DNA of 64,000 nucleotides from NCBI RefSeq assembly GCF_041260155.1, contig NC_091942.1, positions 16,376,001-16,440,000 of the forward strand. The letters are read 5' to 3'. Position 1 is the stretch's first letter; the number at the start of each line of letters is the position of its first letter. The notes beneath the pieces were generated by a model that was given only the letters and a program-made list of their open reading frames with translations, had not been told where the DNA came from and searched no databases. Below, in pieces: positions 45,253 through 57,738 of this stretch. The DNA is from Ptychodera flava (lineage: Eukaryota > Hemichordata > Enteropneusta > Ptychoderidae). The translations under genes were made by a program, and so were the position numbers.

Positions 45253-45966
45253 TAATTAGACACTCCAGTTAATGCACTGTCGCACCTGCGGCAAGTACAC
45301 GTCACTGTCAATGTCAAGACAGATGAGGGCGCTATTTAAATACAGAAGATATCAGTTCGTATTTTTTATGATCTTTGTTATCAAACAGCTAATTATTTGT
45401 TTTTTCAGACAAGACGCATTGTAATTTTTAATGCATTCACTGTTATGTAGATTTGTTTTATTTGTGACTATGTTGAAATAAATTTATCTTTTCAAAAAAA
45501 AAAAGTTCGTATTTTTTGGCAATCGACCGTGTTCTTTGTCAGGTTTTGATATATAAAGACGTAAAGGTATTTTGTTTCTGTGTGTCCTCAGCTGGAAACA
45601 ATGTTAAGAGAAACAAACAGTAAGCTTACACGGTGTACTTGGCGAAACATTTATGGCAATACCGGAAAATAGAAAAATGTAAAATTCTCGGTGAAGTCGC
45701 ATGTTTCGGCCATATCCTCGTGGTGCAGTGAGGAAATGCGCTTCATGACACGAAATTTCTGACTAGGCTATTGTCAACTTGCTTATCTGGCGAAGCAAAC
45801 ATATGACGTCACCACTCACTAGCCTGTCGTGTGAGGTCACTGATCAATAACATTGGCGGGCCGGACAAAGTCTGACATAGTGACAGTACGGCAAACTCTA
45901 AAGTCCAGGCAAAGTAAAGCTTAGGCAAACAAACTCATTAAGTCAGCAATCAAAATAAACTCATGT

Positions 45967-46179
45967 CCGCCCACAGGGAACTCCGACTGAATAACAGTAA
46001 ACAAGTAAATAAAAATAAAAAATAGAAAACGGTAAAAAAATAGATAGAATAAACAAAGACAAACAAGTTAAAAAACAAGTTAACCAAAACAAACAAGCAA
46101 ACATACAAACGACTGACGGATCAATTATTTTTCATTTGTACTTGTTTACTGTTATTCAGTCAGAGTCCCCGTGGTCCGC
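45967..46179. mobile_element. Small TIR element (MITE-like), 213 bp
   Basis: The 40 bp inverted ends (ccgcccacagggaactccga... and ...tcagagtccccgtggtccg) pair with about five mismatches around an A-rich centre. Confidence 0.65.
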
Positions 46180-46655
46180 ACTCACGCAGCGTTCCAGAAA
46201 AAAGTTCTTATCCTTATCGCACTGAGCAACAACGAGCGTATATAAAGTCGCGCTCCGATTTCCTCTGGCCAGCCACGGTCCCTCCACCCCGTGGGCAAGC
46301 AATAGTCTAAGGGATTGGTCAGTTTCTTCAGCCGGGAGGGGGGTTGATCCGTGGAGGTCACCTTGTTTTTGACTCTGATGATGGGGTCACCATGTTTTCG
46401 AAATGCTCAATTTGGGGGGGGGGGTGTCAGTTTGGTTTTTAAGTAAGACACAGGCTAATAATTGCATAAAATTCATCATACAAGCCATGAGTTGCATCAT
46501 TCAGTAATAACTATAAATATATATATCCCATGGTATTTTTCTCTGTTTGACGTCATCGTATACGAGTGTTTTTCGCCGCAAAAAAATGGTTCCGCGAAAA
46601 ACACGAGTTTAAAACCGCCGGTTTAACATTATGATCAATGCTGCGGCGGCAGTTA

Positions 46656-47993
46656 GGGAGCTTTCAGTAATTACAGGGGGCTGGGCCGGGGGAATTTCGC
46701 GCACACCTGTACCGTAAAATGTGACCCTCCCCCCTATCCTCCTGTCTAAAATGTGACCCTCCCCTTGTCCGATATTCTAAAACTTGACCCTCCCCCCCCA
46801 ACCACTGCGGTATTCTCCCCAGGAATAACTAAAAGAGTATCGGCTAATTTACATAACAATTGGTTGAATTGTTATGTTAGGGACAAATTACAGAGGGGAG
46901 GGCTGGAATTTTTGGACGGACAGTTGCAATTTATCACGCAAGAATTTTTGAAGAGATATGGTATTTCATACATTTAAGGGAGGGTCACCATATTTTGTGC
47001 AACTACAAGAAGGCAAGATGTAGGTGATTTAGTGCTTCATCCAAAAATATCAAATCATAATACATGGAGTCTATCAGGCAAATTATTGACAATTTACCCC
47101 CACAAAAAATGCTATATCTGTATTTCATATGTGTTTGATAATGTATTTAAATGTACTTTGCTTAAATAGGGAAGTAAAATGTGCATTTGTGTACAAGAAA
47201 TTGATTTCTGAATTTCATCTGAAAAGTTGGTTCACTATCCATGGTGTCTATGATGAAATTATGAATAGTTTTTTCCAATACGAAAATAGGTAAATCTTTG
47301 CATTTGTGTACTCTTGATTATTCACATTATTGTTCTTGATTAGACTAGAGTGGTTACAAGTCAATGGTTGCGCAAGAAATTTGATTTTGGAATTTCACCA
47401 AAATGTCGATTCACTATGCATAGCGGTCTATGATGAAACTATGAATAATTTTTTTCAGTACAAAATTAGATAAATATGTGCATTTATGTATGCTTGATTA
47501 TTTAGATTATTGTACTTGATTAGACTAGAGTGGTTACAAGCCCATGATTGTGCAAGAAATTTGATTTTGGAATTTCACTGAAATGTCGATTCACTATGCA
47601 TAGCAGTCTATGATGAAATTATGAATAATTTTTTTTCAGTACAAAATTAGATAAATCTGTGCATTTATGTATGCTTGATTATTTAGATTATTGTTCTTGA
47701 TTAGACTAGAGTGGTTACAAGTCTATGGTTGGGTAAGAAATTTGATTTTGGAATTTCACTTAAATGTCAATTTAATATGCATAGCTGTCTATAATGTGTA
47801 CGTATTTTGTTAGTGATTTCCTGTTCAGGGAATATGACATGGACAATCAAGTTTAGACCATAAAATCAGCTTCAGTCAAAAGTGACCCTCCCCCAAGATA
47901 GGTTTATAAAAAGTGACCCTCCCCCTTGAACTGTTTTCTAAAAAGTGACCCTCCCCCCCATTCCCCCGCCCCGTGTAATTACTGAAGGCTCCC
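46656..47993. mobile_element. TIR element with GTGACCCTCCCCC motifs and 180 bp repeats
   Basis: The left terminus GGGAGCTTTCAGTAATTACA is matched by the inverted right terminus with few mismatches. Flanks are TTA (left) and TTAA (right), so a decayed TTAA duplication is likely. Just inside each end are three or four copies of TGACCCTCCCC-type motifs in the same orientation. The centre holds about 3.5 copies of a 180 bp unit, anchored on TAGACTAGAG at 47341, 47521 and 47702. It has no transposase, so it is non-autonomous. Confidence 0.7.
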
Positions 47994-50179
47994 TTAACGA
48001 GTCGAGCCGAGGAAGAGAAGAGCGTTCATCATTTCTGACAGCAATGACGATACTCCGGACTTGAGACACATTAGAAGAAATGCTGCGACGAGTTCACAAG
48101 GTTATCAGTGCATGTAGAGGTGCAAGCTATTGTTTTGTCCATGCATATCGTGCATCACGTTTCCTGTATAGTACCTTATATTTTTAACTGTTTTTGTACT
48201 TCCGTCGCTCTCGCATCTGAGCTTAGAAAGACTCGTTGCTCGTAGCTTTACCGATTGAGTCAGAGCCGAACACTGTTCTTCATTATTTTTAAACAAGCTC
48301 ATTTTATTCGTAAAATATTAAACATACAATTGATAATATTAGAGGTTATTTAAGAAATAAAACACACCCAGCGACGGTATACCACGAGATTTTGACCAGT
48401 TCACGACATATATGCACGATGCTATTATATCATAACAATATATTGAAATTCTGGCGTGGAACGTCAAAATGGATTTTGCTCAAGCTGAGAGCTCGCGTGT
48501 ATGCCAGCCGTGGTATATCGCCAATATACCATGGTTCTTTTCGCGTCTCGACCAATCAGATCGCTGTATTTGCGCCATCAATATACTGGTATGATATAAT
48601 TGCGTAAAACATAATTGGTAATTTTGAAAATTTTATGTAACCTTTGCAAAGCAGAAATCTTTGAATGATGTTCGAATATTGACAAAAATAACCCGTCCTC
48701 CGTAGTCGAGGCTGAGTGTCGCGACGTCCCTGTTGCACGTCCTATACTCTTATGAATGAATTTTCATTCAAACTGATGTTACAGTAAGTACCAAATAAAT
48801 ACCTCGCATCAAAAATCCATAGTCTTGCCTATTTCCGCTTGATTAGCACTGGAAAAGCCCTACGAGAAACGCAGATAATCCACAAGAGCAGCTTCGGCGT
48901 GCCCCATGTTATCCTCGACATGTACAGCTGAGCGCGGTCGTACCCCCCTCGCCTATACGGCTCGGGATACCCGACCCAAAATGAACCAACGATTTTTATG
49001 AGCACGCTTCACGACCAGTCGTACGACCGTTATCAGTCGTGAACTCCTGCACAATGCTATGCGCCTTGTGTGAAGAGATCATGTTTAAAAATACCCGGAT
49101 GTGGGATTGATACTGACCGAAAAAAAGTTTATTCATATGTCGAGCTTCTCTGCATCCCGGAGTTGTACGGATAGATCGAGATGGATAGATCGTTGGGTCG
49201 TTGCGATGCACATGGGTTGAACTAAAGAATTTTTTTAAAGTTTGCAATCACTAGCGTCATGGGTTCGTGGCGATAAATGTCGGGAGAAAATAAAATATGC
49301 TAAATGATATTTAAACAACATGTAGAGGTTCTCTGTATCCCTTTGTCGTACGATAGCTCGTGGGGTTATTGCTGTGCAAATGGATAGAAATAAAGTGTTT
49401 TTTTTTCAAAATTTTCCCTTCGACACCTGTCGTGGGGTCGTGGTGTTACTAATCGTTTTTCCTCCTCATAGTAGTAACGTTCCGTTCACCCTTTTACTAT
49501 TCGTTCTTTCATGGGGAGTTTATATGTTGAACTCGCCTTGGCTGCCGAGAGGTACCTGGGGATCTTCAGTGTATTGACTACACGAGACGTTTAGAGTTCG
49601 TTGGTACTACATAGACTTTATTTCTCTGTAGACAAGCTTGACAGTTGCCATCGCCCAAGATACGCTTCTCCCATAGTCTAAATGCCTTGGGTCCGCCGTG
49701 TTCCCCTCTCAATGTTCCAATCTCTCCGCGCAACTCTCTCTCTATTCCAATCTCCTCGAGCAACTCTCTCTCTCTATTCCAATCTAATCTTACTTGTATT
49801 GTTTTAGAATGGGATTTTAAACGTTATCTTTAAGGCGTGGCTTGGATCATACGATAGACATGAATTAAAGATAAAATGATACATCCAATCATAAACGTCA
49901 GTGTCACAATTAATATTCAAACGTCACTGTGACACATGTTCTTGTTTTCGTCCTGACTTCCGTAAACACCCTCGTAAAATGGAATTAGCGTTATTGTGCG
50001 TTTGTCTAAAAATATGGTTTGTATGCATATCGACTTATAATTGAGATCTTGTTGTTTTAATTAACCATTTTACTGGTGTCGATGACCGCTAGGTTCATTA
50101 ACCTTTGTCTGAGATAAAATATCTCTGTAACAGTGGCCATGCATGTCAGGACATAGCCTAATAAGGTAGTTTCTCAAAG

Positions 50180-50965
50180 TTATTCTTTAGCACTGGTCGC
50201 AAGGTCGTGGCCATGCAAACTGAGAGAAAATAAAGTAGTTTTTCAAAGTTTTTCCTTCATCCCTGGTCGTGGGGTCGTGGCCAAGGTTGTCGGGAGAAAA
50301 TAAAGTTTTTCAAAGTTTTCCAATTACGACCGGTCGTGGAGTCGTGGCCATGCAAACTGAGAGAAAACAAAGTTTTCTTTTTCAATTTTTTTCTTTCGCA
50401 GCCGGTCTTGGGGTCATGGCCAATGCAAACTGAGAGAAAAGAATGTATTTTTCAAAGTTTTTCAATTTCCACCGGTCGTTTGCATGGTCGTGGCCAAGGT
50501 TGTCTGGAGAAAATGAAGAAGTTTTTCAAAGTTTTTCTATTACGACCGGTCGTGGGCGTGGCGATGCATGTTGAGCGAAAATAAAGTAGTTTCTCAAAGT
50601 TTTTCCTTCACGGCCGGTCGTGGAGTCGTGGCGATGCATGTTGGGAGATAATAAAGTATTATTTCAAAGTTTTTCCTTCGAAACCGGTCGTGGAGTCGTG
50701 GCGATGGACATGGACAGGAAATGAAATATATTTTCAAAGTTTTTCATTCACGAACGGTCGTGGGGTCGTGGCGATGCATGTTGGAGAAAGTAAAGGAGTT
50801 TTTCAAAGTTTGTCCTTCACGACCGGTCGTGGAGTCGTGGCGATGCATGTCGGGAGAAAATAAAGTAGTTTTTCAAAGTTTTTCCTTCGAAACCGGTCGT
50901 GGAGTCGTGGCAAGTATGTCGGGAGAAAATAAAGTAGTTTTTCAAAGTTTTTCCACATATACGGC
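50180..50965. repeat. 70 bp minisatellite with CGGTCGTGG core
   Basis: CGGTC anchors occur at 50331, 50403, 50473, 50547, 50615, 50685, 50755, 50824 and 50894, steps of 68-74 bp. Less regular copies lie upstream to about 49200. The unit contains tttttcaaagttttt, ggtcgtggagtcgtgg and gagaaaataaagt. Open frames across it translate the repeat and are not genes. Confidence 0.8.
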
Positions 50966-51043
50966 TCGGAGGGATACGGCCTCTACACGGGGAATCACTC
51001 GTCCGCCACGCAGCCACACTCGTTCGGAATACGGGGGGATTAT

Positions 51044-51046
51044 ATA

Positions 51047-51082
<36 letters not shown>
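51044..51082. repeat. (TA)n-(GA)n microsatellite
   Basis: Alternating TA followed by GA repeats at the end of the minisatellite block. Confidence 0.85.
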
Positions 51083-51602
51083 TCAGGAAGTACCGCTACC
51101 CTGCACTCCATCTACAAACAGGCTTTTATTTCTCATCTTACCTGATTTTAACAAAGACACACAAAACTAGTCAGGGAGTAATGCAATTGTTCTGATGTTT
51201 GCTTATGTTGTGTAGGGTATAGTGAGTAGACAAGAAAAAGGGTGAAAAAATGTAATTGTTCCATCTCATTTTTTTAGAAACATCTGCACGAAATATGCTA
51301 TGAGTGTATGCAGTTCACACTGCTATTATAAGAAAAAGTTAAGCCCTCAAACATGTATGGAGCTGTTTTCTGCAGTGTAGGGTTCTAAAACATTCCTGTG
51401 TGAGTGACTTTTCAATTGCTAGGGGAAAATGTGAGTTACCGATCACATAATGAGGGTACTTTATGAAATATTTATCAAGAGAGCAAAAAAAGAACGTCTG
51501 AATCAGCAGTTTTTTCTGGTTTTTGGTACATAAGGAATAATCTTGCGATTGTATCTTGAAATCTAGCACAATGACAGTATTTTATCAAGAGAATTTTCAA
51601 AA

Positions 51603-52707
51603 GGCTATTGACAAAGGTTGAGACGACCCAAACTAGCCAAAATTAGCCAAACCAGCATAAACCACCAAAAACGACCCATATCATCAAGTAAACGACCTAA
51701 AACAAACATTCTAGGTATTCAGGGATACAATAAAACTCCACCTTCTGGAGAAACCGTCGACAGAATTGCGGGCAGCCATGTTGTTGGTACTATCAATTAC
51801 CAAGTTGTGGGGCTCATTTCGATGACACAACTGAAAACGAAAATAACTTCAGCATCGTAACTGGGCTCACCGAAGGAGGGCGCTTTTTCAAACTTTGTGC
51901 AGTGCAGTGCTAGTGGGGCATAATTGACGAATTTTCGAAAACATGTGGTCTCCAGACTCTCATTCACCGGCCAATAATGTGCAGGTGAGTGAAAAAAAGG
52001 TTAAGTTCTACGATTTTAGTGTTTAACTATGTTTTGGAAGATTTTGCGCTTTTTTTTTGCTCCAAGAGAGACTCTTTAATGATTTTCCATCAATGCCATC
52101 TATTCTGTCAGAACTTACCGGAAGTCATCCAACTGTGTTGTCTTGTTGAGAGAACAACCAAACGTTATGTGACACCATCAGAATGATATTTCAAGACAAT
52201 TCTCTTGACTTGACAGAGTACTCGTTGTAGTTTTCTGAATCTCATCGGAAATTGTTTCTCGAACTTTTTTTTTGGGGGGGGGGGGAGGGTGTTACATATT
52301 GGAAATGTTTTCATGCAGTAACCAACATGACCAATGACTCATGTGTAGGTTTGAAGGTAATTGTACCGAATCTGACATTTTCAGTGGTTACATGCCGAAT
52401 CCACCTGCAAAAGAAAGTTCACAGAAGTTTTACGTTGTAAAAGCAGTAACAATCTTGCACAGCGCCCTCTATTGAAGAAACAAACCGAACCCCTTAACTC
52501 GTTGATGGCATGTATAGGAATTTGCAATGATCGAAAATGCCGGCTGGTTTTCGCCGTTTTTGGGGCGGTTTCTCCAGAAATCTGAGACATATTTCATCCC
52601 TGTGCTTATTTTAGGTCGTTTACTTGATGATATGGGTCGTTTATGGTGGTTTATGGTGGTTTGGCTAATTTTGGCTAGTTTGGGTCGTCTCAACCTTTGT
52701 CAATAGC
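51603..52707. mobile_element. 1.1 kb element with TIRs over 100 bp and 10 bp target duplication
   Basis: The first 110 bp or so, starting GGCTATTGACAAAGGTTGAG, reappears inverted at the right end with only a few differences, and weaker matching continues to about 150 bp. The direct repeat ATTTTCAAAA flanks it (51593-51602 and 52708-52717). Long TIRs and a 9-10 bp duplication suit MULE-type (Mutator) elements. The interior has no recognisable protein. Confidence 0.7.
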
Positions 52708-52719
52708 ATTTTCAAAATG

Positions 52720-54750
52720 ACTTCACATCCAAAGTCTTTTGTTAAAGTTTCGAAATTGATAAAGTGTTGAACTATTTGTTTTTTTGCATGCGTACCAGGC
52801 AAAATAATGGAATAATTGAATAACTGTCACACGTGAATGATTTTATATAATCTCCCTTTTTTGCATACTAAACCCCCTTCCTGTACGTCATTTTTGAGTG
52901 ATCCCGCCTCCCCATTCCTCCGACCCTCCCCGGCCGTAAATAATGGCAGCTCTCCATGGTGATTAAAGCATGCCAAATATTGAGAGCAGAAATAATAGTT
53001 TGGTCGCAAAGTAATCTCCGAATTAGCTTGGTTCAAGTCTGTGATTTGTGAATGTTTGAGTGGAGTGAACGCAATGATTTGTATTCTGCTTTCATGTGAA
53101 ACGCGTGCGTGAGTGGACGCGATGAGTAGGGTGAACGCGATAAGTGGAGTGAACGCTATACAGCGGAGTTTCACCCGGAATCACAGTGAATCACAGTGAA
53201 TCCGGCAGAAACTAACTCACTACTGCGCAGACTCAAACGTGACGCATTCAATCGCTGGGAAAACCTGGCGTGAGCTGCCAAATTCCGGATAGGTTTTGTA
53301 CGAAATAGGAGAGACACAAGAGAAACTATTAGAAATAATTTTATTTTTTTAAAATTCACCGACTTGAACCAAGTCTATCTCCGAAAATCAGCTTTTGCGA
53401 GTGTCTCTTCATTTATGTGTCATATTAATGTTCATTAAACTTCAGTCTGAAGTTGACAACTGTGTGACAATACTGCAAAAGAATGGACACACTAAACAAC
53501 TAAAAACATTAACACAGCCCTTGGGGTTCAGTAGTTTCAGAAAGATACAGGTTGGCTCTCTTAGGACACTCAATGATTTTCAAAAGTACCAAGATCTTCA
53601 GGTATGCACCACGTGTACTTAAAGCGATGACAACATTCATTTGCACACGTTCCCATATGTCACATGTCATGATATATAATACTGTACTGTAAAGGTGACA
53701 ACACCATCGTTTTCGGCACGCTTGATCAAGTTTCCTTCCCAAGCAGTAATTCAAAGCAAAAACAAATGTTAAAGGTAAGACAATTTAGCCTTCAGATTAT
53801 GAATTGCTTTAAAAATTGGACTTTTCGACATTTTTCTTTTTGAAAGTCATATACATGTAGTGACTGTAGATTCGCAGGACCAGAAGTGTAATGGCAGAAA
53901 GAATTAGGCCTATACATATAGAAAACTAAACATGTTTGGCAGTGAACCTGACAGAGGGTCAGTGAATCAACTTTGTTAGAATTGCAGATCGCAACATTGT
54001 GTGTAATTAGCCGGGAAAAGTTAACGGAGACACAATGGAAAGCAACAATCTTTTGTGACGCAGAAAGAAATAGTTGCCACTCTGGGACTTTGTCCTCTTG
54101 CGTTATGGCCATCACAAAAGTGAACAATTGTTTACAATTTTTGTTAATGACTAACAACGCCTCATGACCCCATGTTAGGTGACGTAAAAACAACTCAAAA
54201 CTGTAACAAGGCCAATTCATAAATCTTTCTTTTTATGTATTGACTTCTATGTGTAAGCATGCAGTGTACCTATTGAAGAGATATTTCTCAAGTGTCCCCA
54301 AAGTCCGTATAACTTCAGATATTGTGAGAAATACACGCGTAAAGATCACCTCTTTAAATAACAAGGCACAACACCATCGTATATTAACGTGAACGAAATC
54401 ATACTGGATGCCCACATATCTTAAATCGACATACTAGTAGGTATTCAATATGCGTTGACATTAATACTGCGCAGTAATTGCCGAAATCGACTTCGTCTTT
54501 TAATTTGCGTACGGGAAAGTGAATGAATATAAGATGGTTGGCGGCTATCTAGCTTCGATGGGACTTCAGCTTTCTTCGATGAAGGCGTTGTCGTTAATAT
54601 GGAACGGTATTGAGTTCTTCACTTTCACAATGAAAAAACGTTTCGCTATTATTTACATCGAAATTCAACTGGCCAGGTGAAGCTTTTAATTAAAAACAAA
54701 CAATTTAAGGGAAACTATAATTCGAGAAAACCTGATATACACACAATATA
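52720..54750. other. Presumed 5' region and intron 1 of gene 3
   Basis: No complete exon could be fixed here. Candidate initiator codons next to weak donors are ATG|GTGATT near 52955 and ATG|GTTGGC at 54535. A 46-codon frame from 54535 ends at the good donor CCAG|GTGAAG near 54676, but in the wrong phase for 57739. A short gtgaatcaca-type duplication lies near 53180. Confidence 0.3.
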
Positions 54751-54754
54751 CAAG

Positions 54755-54769
54755 TAACGTTTTTGTTTA
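54755..54769 (+). repeat. LINE target-site duplication, left copy
   Basis: TAACGTTTTTGTTTA, identical to 57710-57724; the preceding G also matches. Confidence 0.9.
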
Positions 54770-57709
54770 ATAATAATAATAATAATGGTTTATTTCCTTT
54801 TCGAAAATGTGTGAAAAAGCACACTCACAAAGACAGTTACATGGAGAAAGTGTTGATATGTGTAGGAAAAACGAGAGTGAAAAATAGTTGTCTTGCAACT
54901 AATCGGGTCACTCCCGAATACCTGGTAATTTGACACATTCACTGTATGGGCTGAAATTTATCAATGAATTACATGGAAAATGCGGATCAAAAATTTGCAG
55001 CAGTAACTATGGAGGCGTGAAAGCTCTCAGGAAGACAAAAAAGATACACAGCATAAACTTGATAAAAGAAACCGTTTCCAAGTTTCAAATTCACACAAAG
55101 GGAATTTATGGAAATAAAAACCAAGGATTAATGTACATCAATGACCAGTGAGACTATTCTGAAGATAATTTTTGTATTCCACTTTAAAGCGATATCTATT
55201 GTGTATTTCTCTTATTTCAATGGGTATAGCATTCCAGACTTTCGTTGCAGCATATTTTACAGTAAATTCACCTGCCTTATGTCTAATTTTTGGTATGGCT
55301 AGATCGTTACGAACACTTTGTCTTGTACTATATCTATGTTGAATCGGGACAAAAAAGTCTTTAAAAGTATCTGGTAGTCTGTGGTTTAAAACATCATGTA
55401 CAAAAATTGCAAGCTGTAGTTTATGTTGCTTGAAAACATCTAAAATACCAAGTTTCTTAAAAAGTGGGGACGAGTTTGCGTTATAATCGCTGAAGGTCAT
55501 TATACGGACCATCTTTTTCTGAACCAGGAAAATATCATTCAAATAAGTAGGATAAGTATTTCCCCACACTTCAAGGCCATACATTATGTGGGGTAAAACA
55601 AAGGAATTGTATAACAATACAAGTGTAAATAGCGGTACTACATGACGTAATTTCAGGAACACACCTGTTAACTTACTGATTTTCATTCTTACTTGTACAA
55701 TGTGATGTTTCCATGATAAATTACTGTCTATAGTTACCCCTACAAAGATGCACTGTCTACTCTTTCTAAAATTTCATTTTCATTCTTAGTGAACCTTCAC
55801 ATATACAATCTTTTCTATTACTTTTTATAATTGCATATTTAGTCTTTTTAGAGTTTATAGTCAGCCTGTTAGCATCGCACCAATCAGTCACAGCAGATAA
55901 ATTGTTAGTAACCACATTCAAATCAAGTTTACAGGATTTTTGTATGGTGTGAAAAAGATTTGAATCATCGGCGTACAGTCTAAAATCAAGAACATCAGAT
56001 GAACAAGGAAAATCATTAATATAAATAAGAAATAAAGTAGGCCCTAGGATCGATCCTTGGGGAACGCCACAAGAAATATGTTTTTTACGAGAATGTACGC
56101 CATCGATGCTGACAAACTGACTTCTGGAGGACAAGTAATTTTGTATCCATCGCAAAGGTAAGCCTCTGACACCATAGTACTCTAACTTAGACAGCAAAAT
56201 ATCATGATTTATGGTGTCAAAGGCTTTTGAAAAGTCTATAAAAATACCAGTTGTAATATTACCTTTGTCGATTTCTTCCAAAAGATGTTGAGACAAGTTA
56301 ACTAACGATAATTTTGTGCTGTAATTTTTCCGAAAACCATATTGGTGTTCATATAAACGTTATTCTGATCAAAAAGTAAAGCATCTGTTTGTTAACAATT
56401 TTTTCAAAAATTTTGCTGAACACTGGTAATATTGAAACCGGTCTGTAATTACTCACATCATCTGCATCACCTTTTTTGTAAATTGGAATCACCCTTGCAA
56501 CTTTTAAATCATTTGGGAATTCACCAGTTGAAAATGACAAATTTATGATATGACAGAGTGGTTTGGAAATTACAGAAATTGCATCTTTTACAAGTCTCAC
56601 ACTTATGTAGTCATGACCAGTCGCCCTGTGGATATCAAGAGATGCAACAGTATTGACAACATCACTTTCAGTTACAGGATAAAGAAAAAAGGAAAGCTGA
56701 ACTGGACTGTGCATATTAGAAGTGAAGTTTGAGTCAGCAGTAACATCTATTTTACTGGCAAGATTTTCACCAATTTGAACAAAGAAATTATTAAAATGTT
56801 CTGCTATATCATTCAACTGTGTAGATGTTACTGTATGACATCCAGAATTATCGGTGATTTGATTTGGTACTTTAAGTTTCTTACAAGTCTGTTTGCCCAA
56901 AATATCATTGATAACCCCCCACATTTCTTTCGTGTTACTCTTGTTTACCATTAGAAGATTTGCATAATAACACTTTTGGCTCTCCTTAAAATATTTGTCA
57001 AAGTATTTCTATATTTCTTATAATTACTCAAGAAAGGTTCTTTAAACTTATTCTTAATTAACTTGACATACAATTTGTGTTTCATACCTATTGACTTACG
57101 AATTTCCCTTGTAATCCAGGGTTTGTTCTTACTTTTCTTATTTTTACCCATGGGCTTGAGTGGTGCATGTTTTGAAATGATGCTACAAAATTTGACACAG
57201 AAACATTGATATGCAGAATTAACATCCTCATGGCAAAAAACGTCATCCCAAGATTCCATTTCAAGGTCCCTTATGAAATCATTTTCTTAAAATTTGAGAA
57301 ATCTCTTGAGAGGGAATGACTTGACTCAGAAGATGATGATGTACAAGTATTTTCAAAAATAAGAAAAACTGGAAAATGGTCTGAGATGTCTGCAAAAATT
57401 ACAACAGCGTCAATATGACTGCTATAGATATTCGTGTAAATATGGTCAATTATGGTTTCAGAAGTTGAGGTAACACGAGTTGGGTGTCTAATAACTTGTA
57501 CATAGTTTAAACATGAAAGAGTATCTGAGAGTTTATGTGCAGTATTGGAAAATTGATTGATATCGATATTAAAGTCCCCTACTAAAACACAAACCTTGAT
57601 ATTTATGATTAATTTCATAAAAAATATTTTCAAGACCGTCAATGAACATAGCTGTTTCATCATCTGGTGGTCTGTAAACAACACCAACAATGTATCGCTT
57701 GCTATTGTG
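54770..57709 (-). mobile_element. 5'-truncated CR1/L2-like (Jockey superfamily) LINE in intron 1 of gene 3
   Basis: The element lies antisense to gene 3. Its 3' end is an (ATT)n tail next to 54770. Its 5' truncation is inside the endonuclease domain at about 57709. It is flanked by perfect 15 bp target-site duplications (TAACGTTTTTGTTTA at 54755-54769 and 57710-57724), so both ends are defined. Clade placement rests on the reverse transcriptase and C-terminal style and is approximate. Confidence 0.88.
55138..57700 (-). pseudogene. LINE endonuclease/reverse transcriptase ORF, frame-broken
   Basis: Reading the minus strand, the pieces run from the endonuclease motifs YRPPDDE and GDFNID through a linker to reverse transcriptase blocks NYRPVSILP, FIDFSKAFDTINH, GVPQGSILGP and the catalytic LYADDSN, ending with the usual basic C-terminal region. 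The frame is broken at about 57590, 57265, 56970, 56340 and 55750. The start of the endonuclease is missing because of 5' truncation. The copy cannot encode an active protein, although its target-site duplication is perfect. Confidence 0.88.
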
Positions 57710-57724
57710 TAACGTTTTTGTTTA
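57710..57724 (+). repeat. LINE target-site duplication, right copy, inside the gene 3 acceptor region
   Basis: TAACGTTTTTGTTTA, identical to 54755-54769. This copy ends 14 nt before the acceptor AG. It supplies most of the pyrimidine tract and a TAAC that could act as branch point (A at 57712, 26 nt upstream of the AG). Confidence 0.9.
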
Positions 57725-57738
57725 TTTTAATCTTTCAG

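Noticed and set aside
50180..50965. CRISPR-like array
   Set aside because: There are no separated identical repeats with unique spacers; this is a contiguous minisatellite in a eukaryotic genome.
50336..51047. Open frames across the 70 bp minisatellite
   Set aside because: They translate the repeat unit, with no independent evidence for a gene.
53792..54220. 142-codon minus-strand frame
   Set aside because: It is not protein-like, has no homologous motif and overlaps other chance frames.
54535..54676. 46-codon frame ending at a good donor (CCAG|GTGAAG) as exon 1 of gene 3
   Set aside because: The donor is phase 2 and the acceptor at 57738 needs phase 0; joining them gives the wrong reading frame. 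It could be untranslated or unrelated.
57667..57738. Treating the gene 3 leader frame as starting at 57667
   Set aside because: The first codon there is GTG, not ATG, and the stretch is LINE sequence plus a splice acceptor tract, so it is intron.
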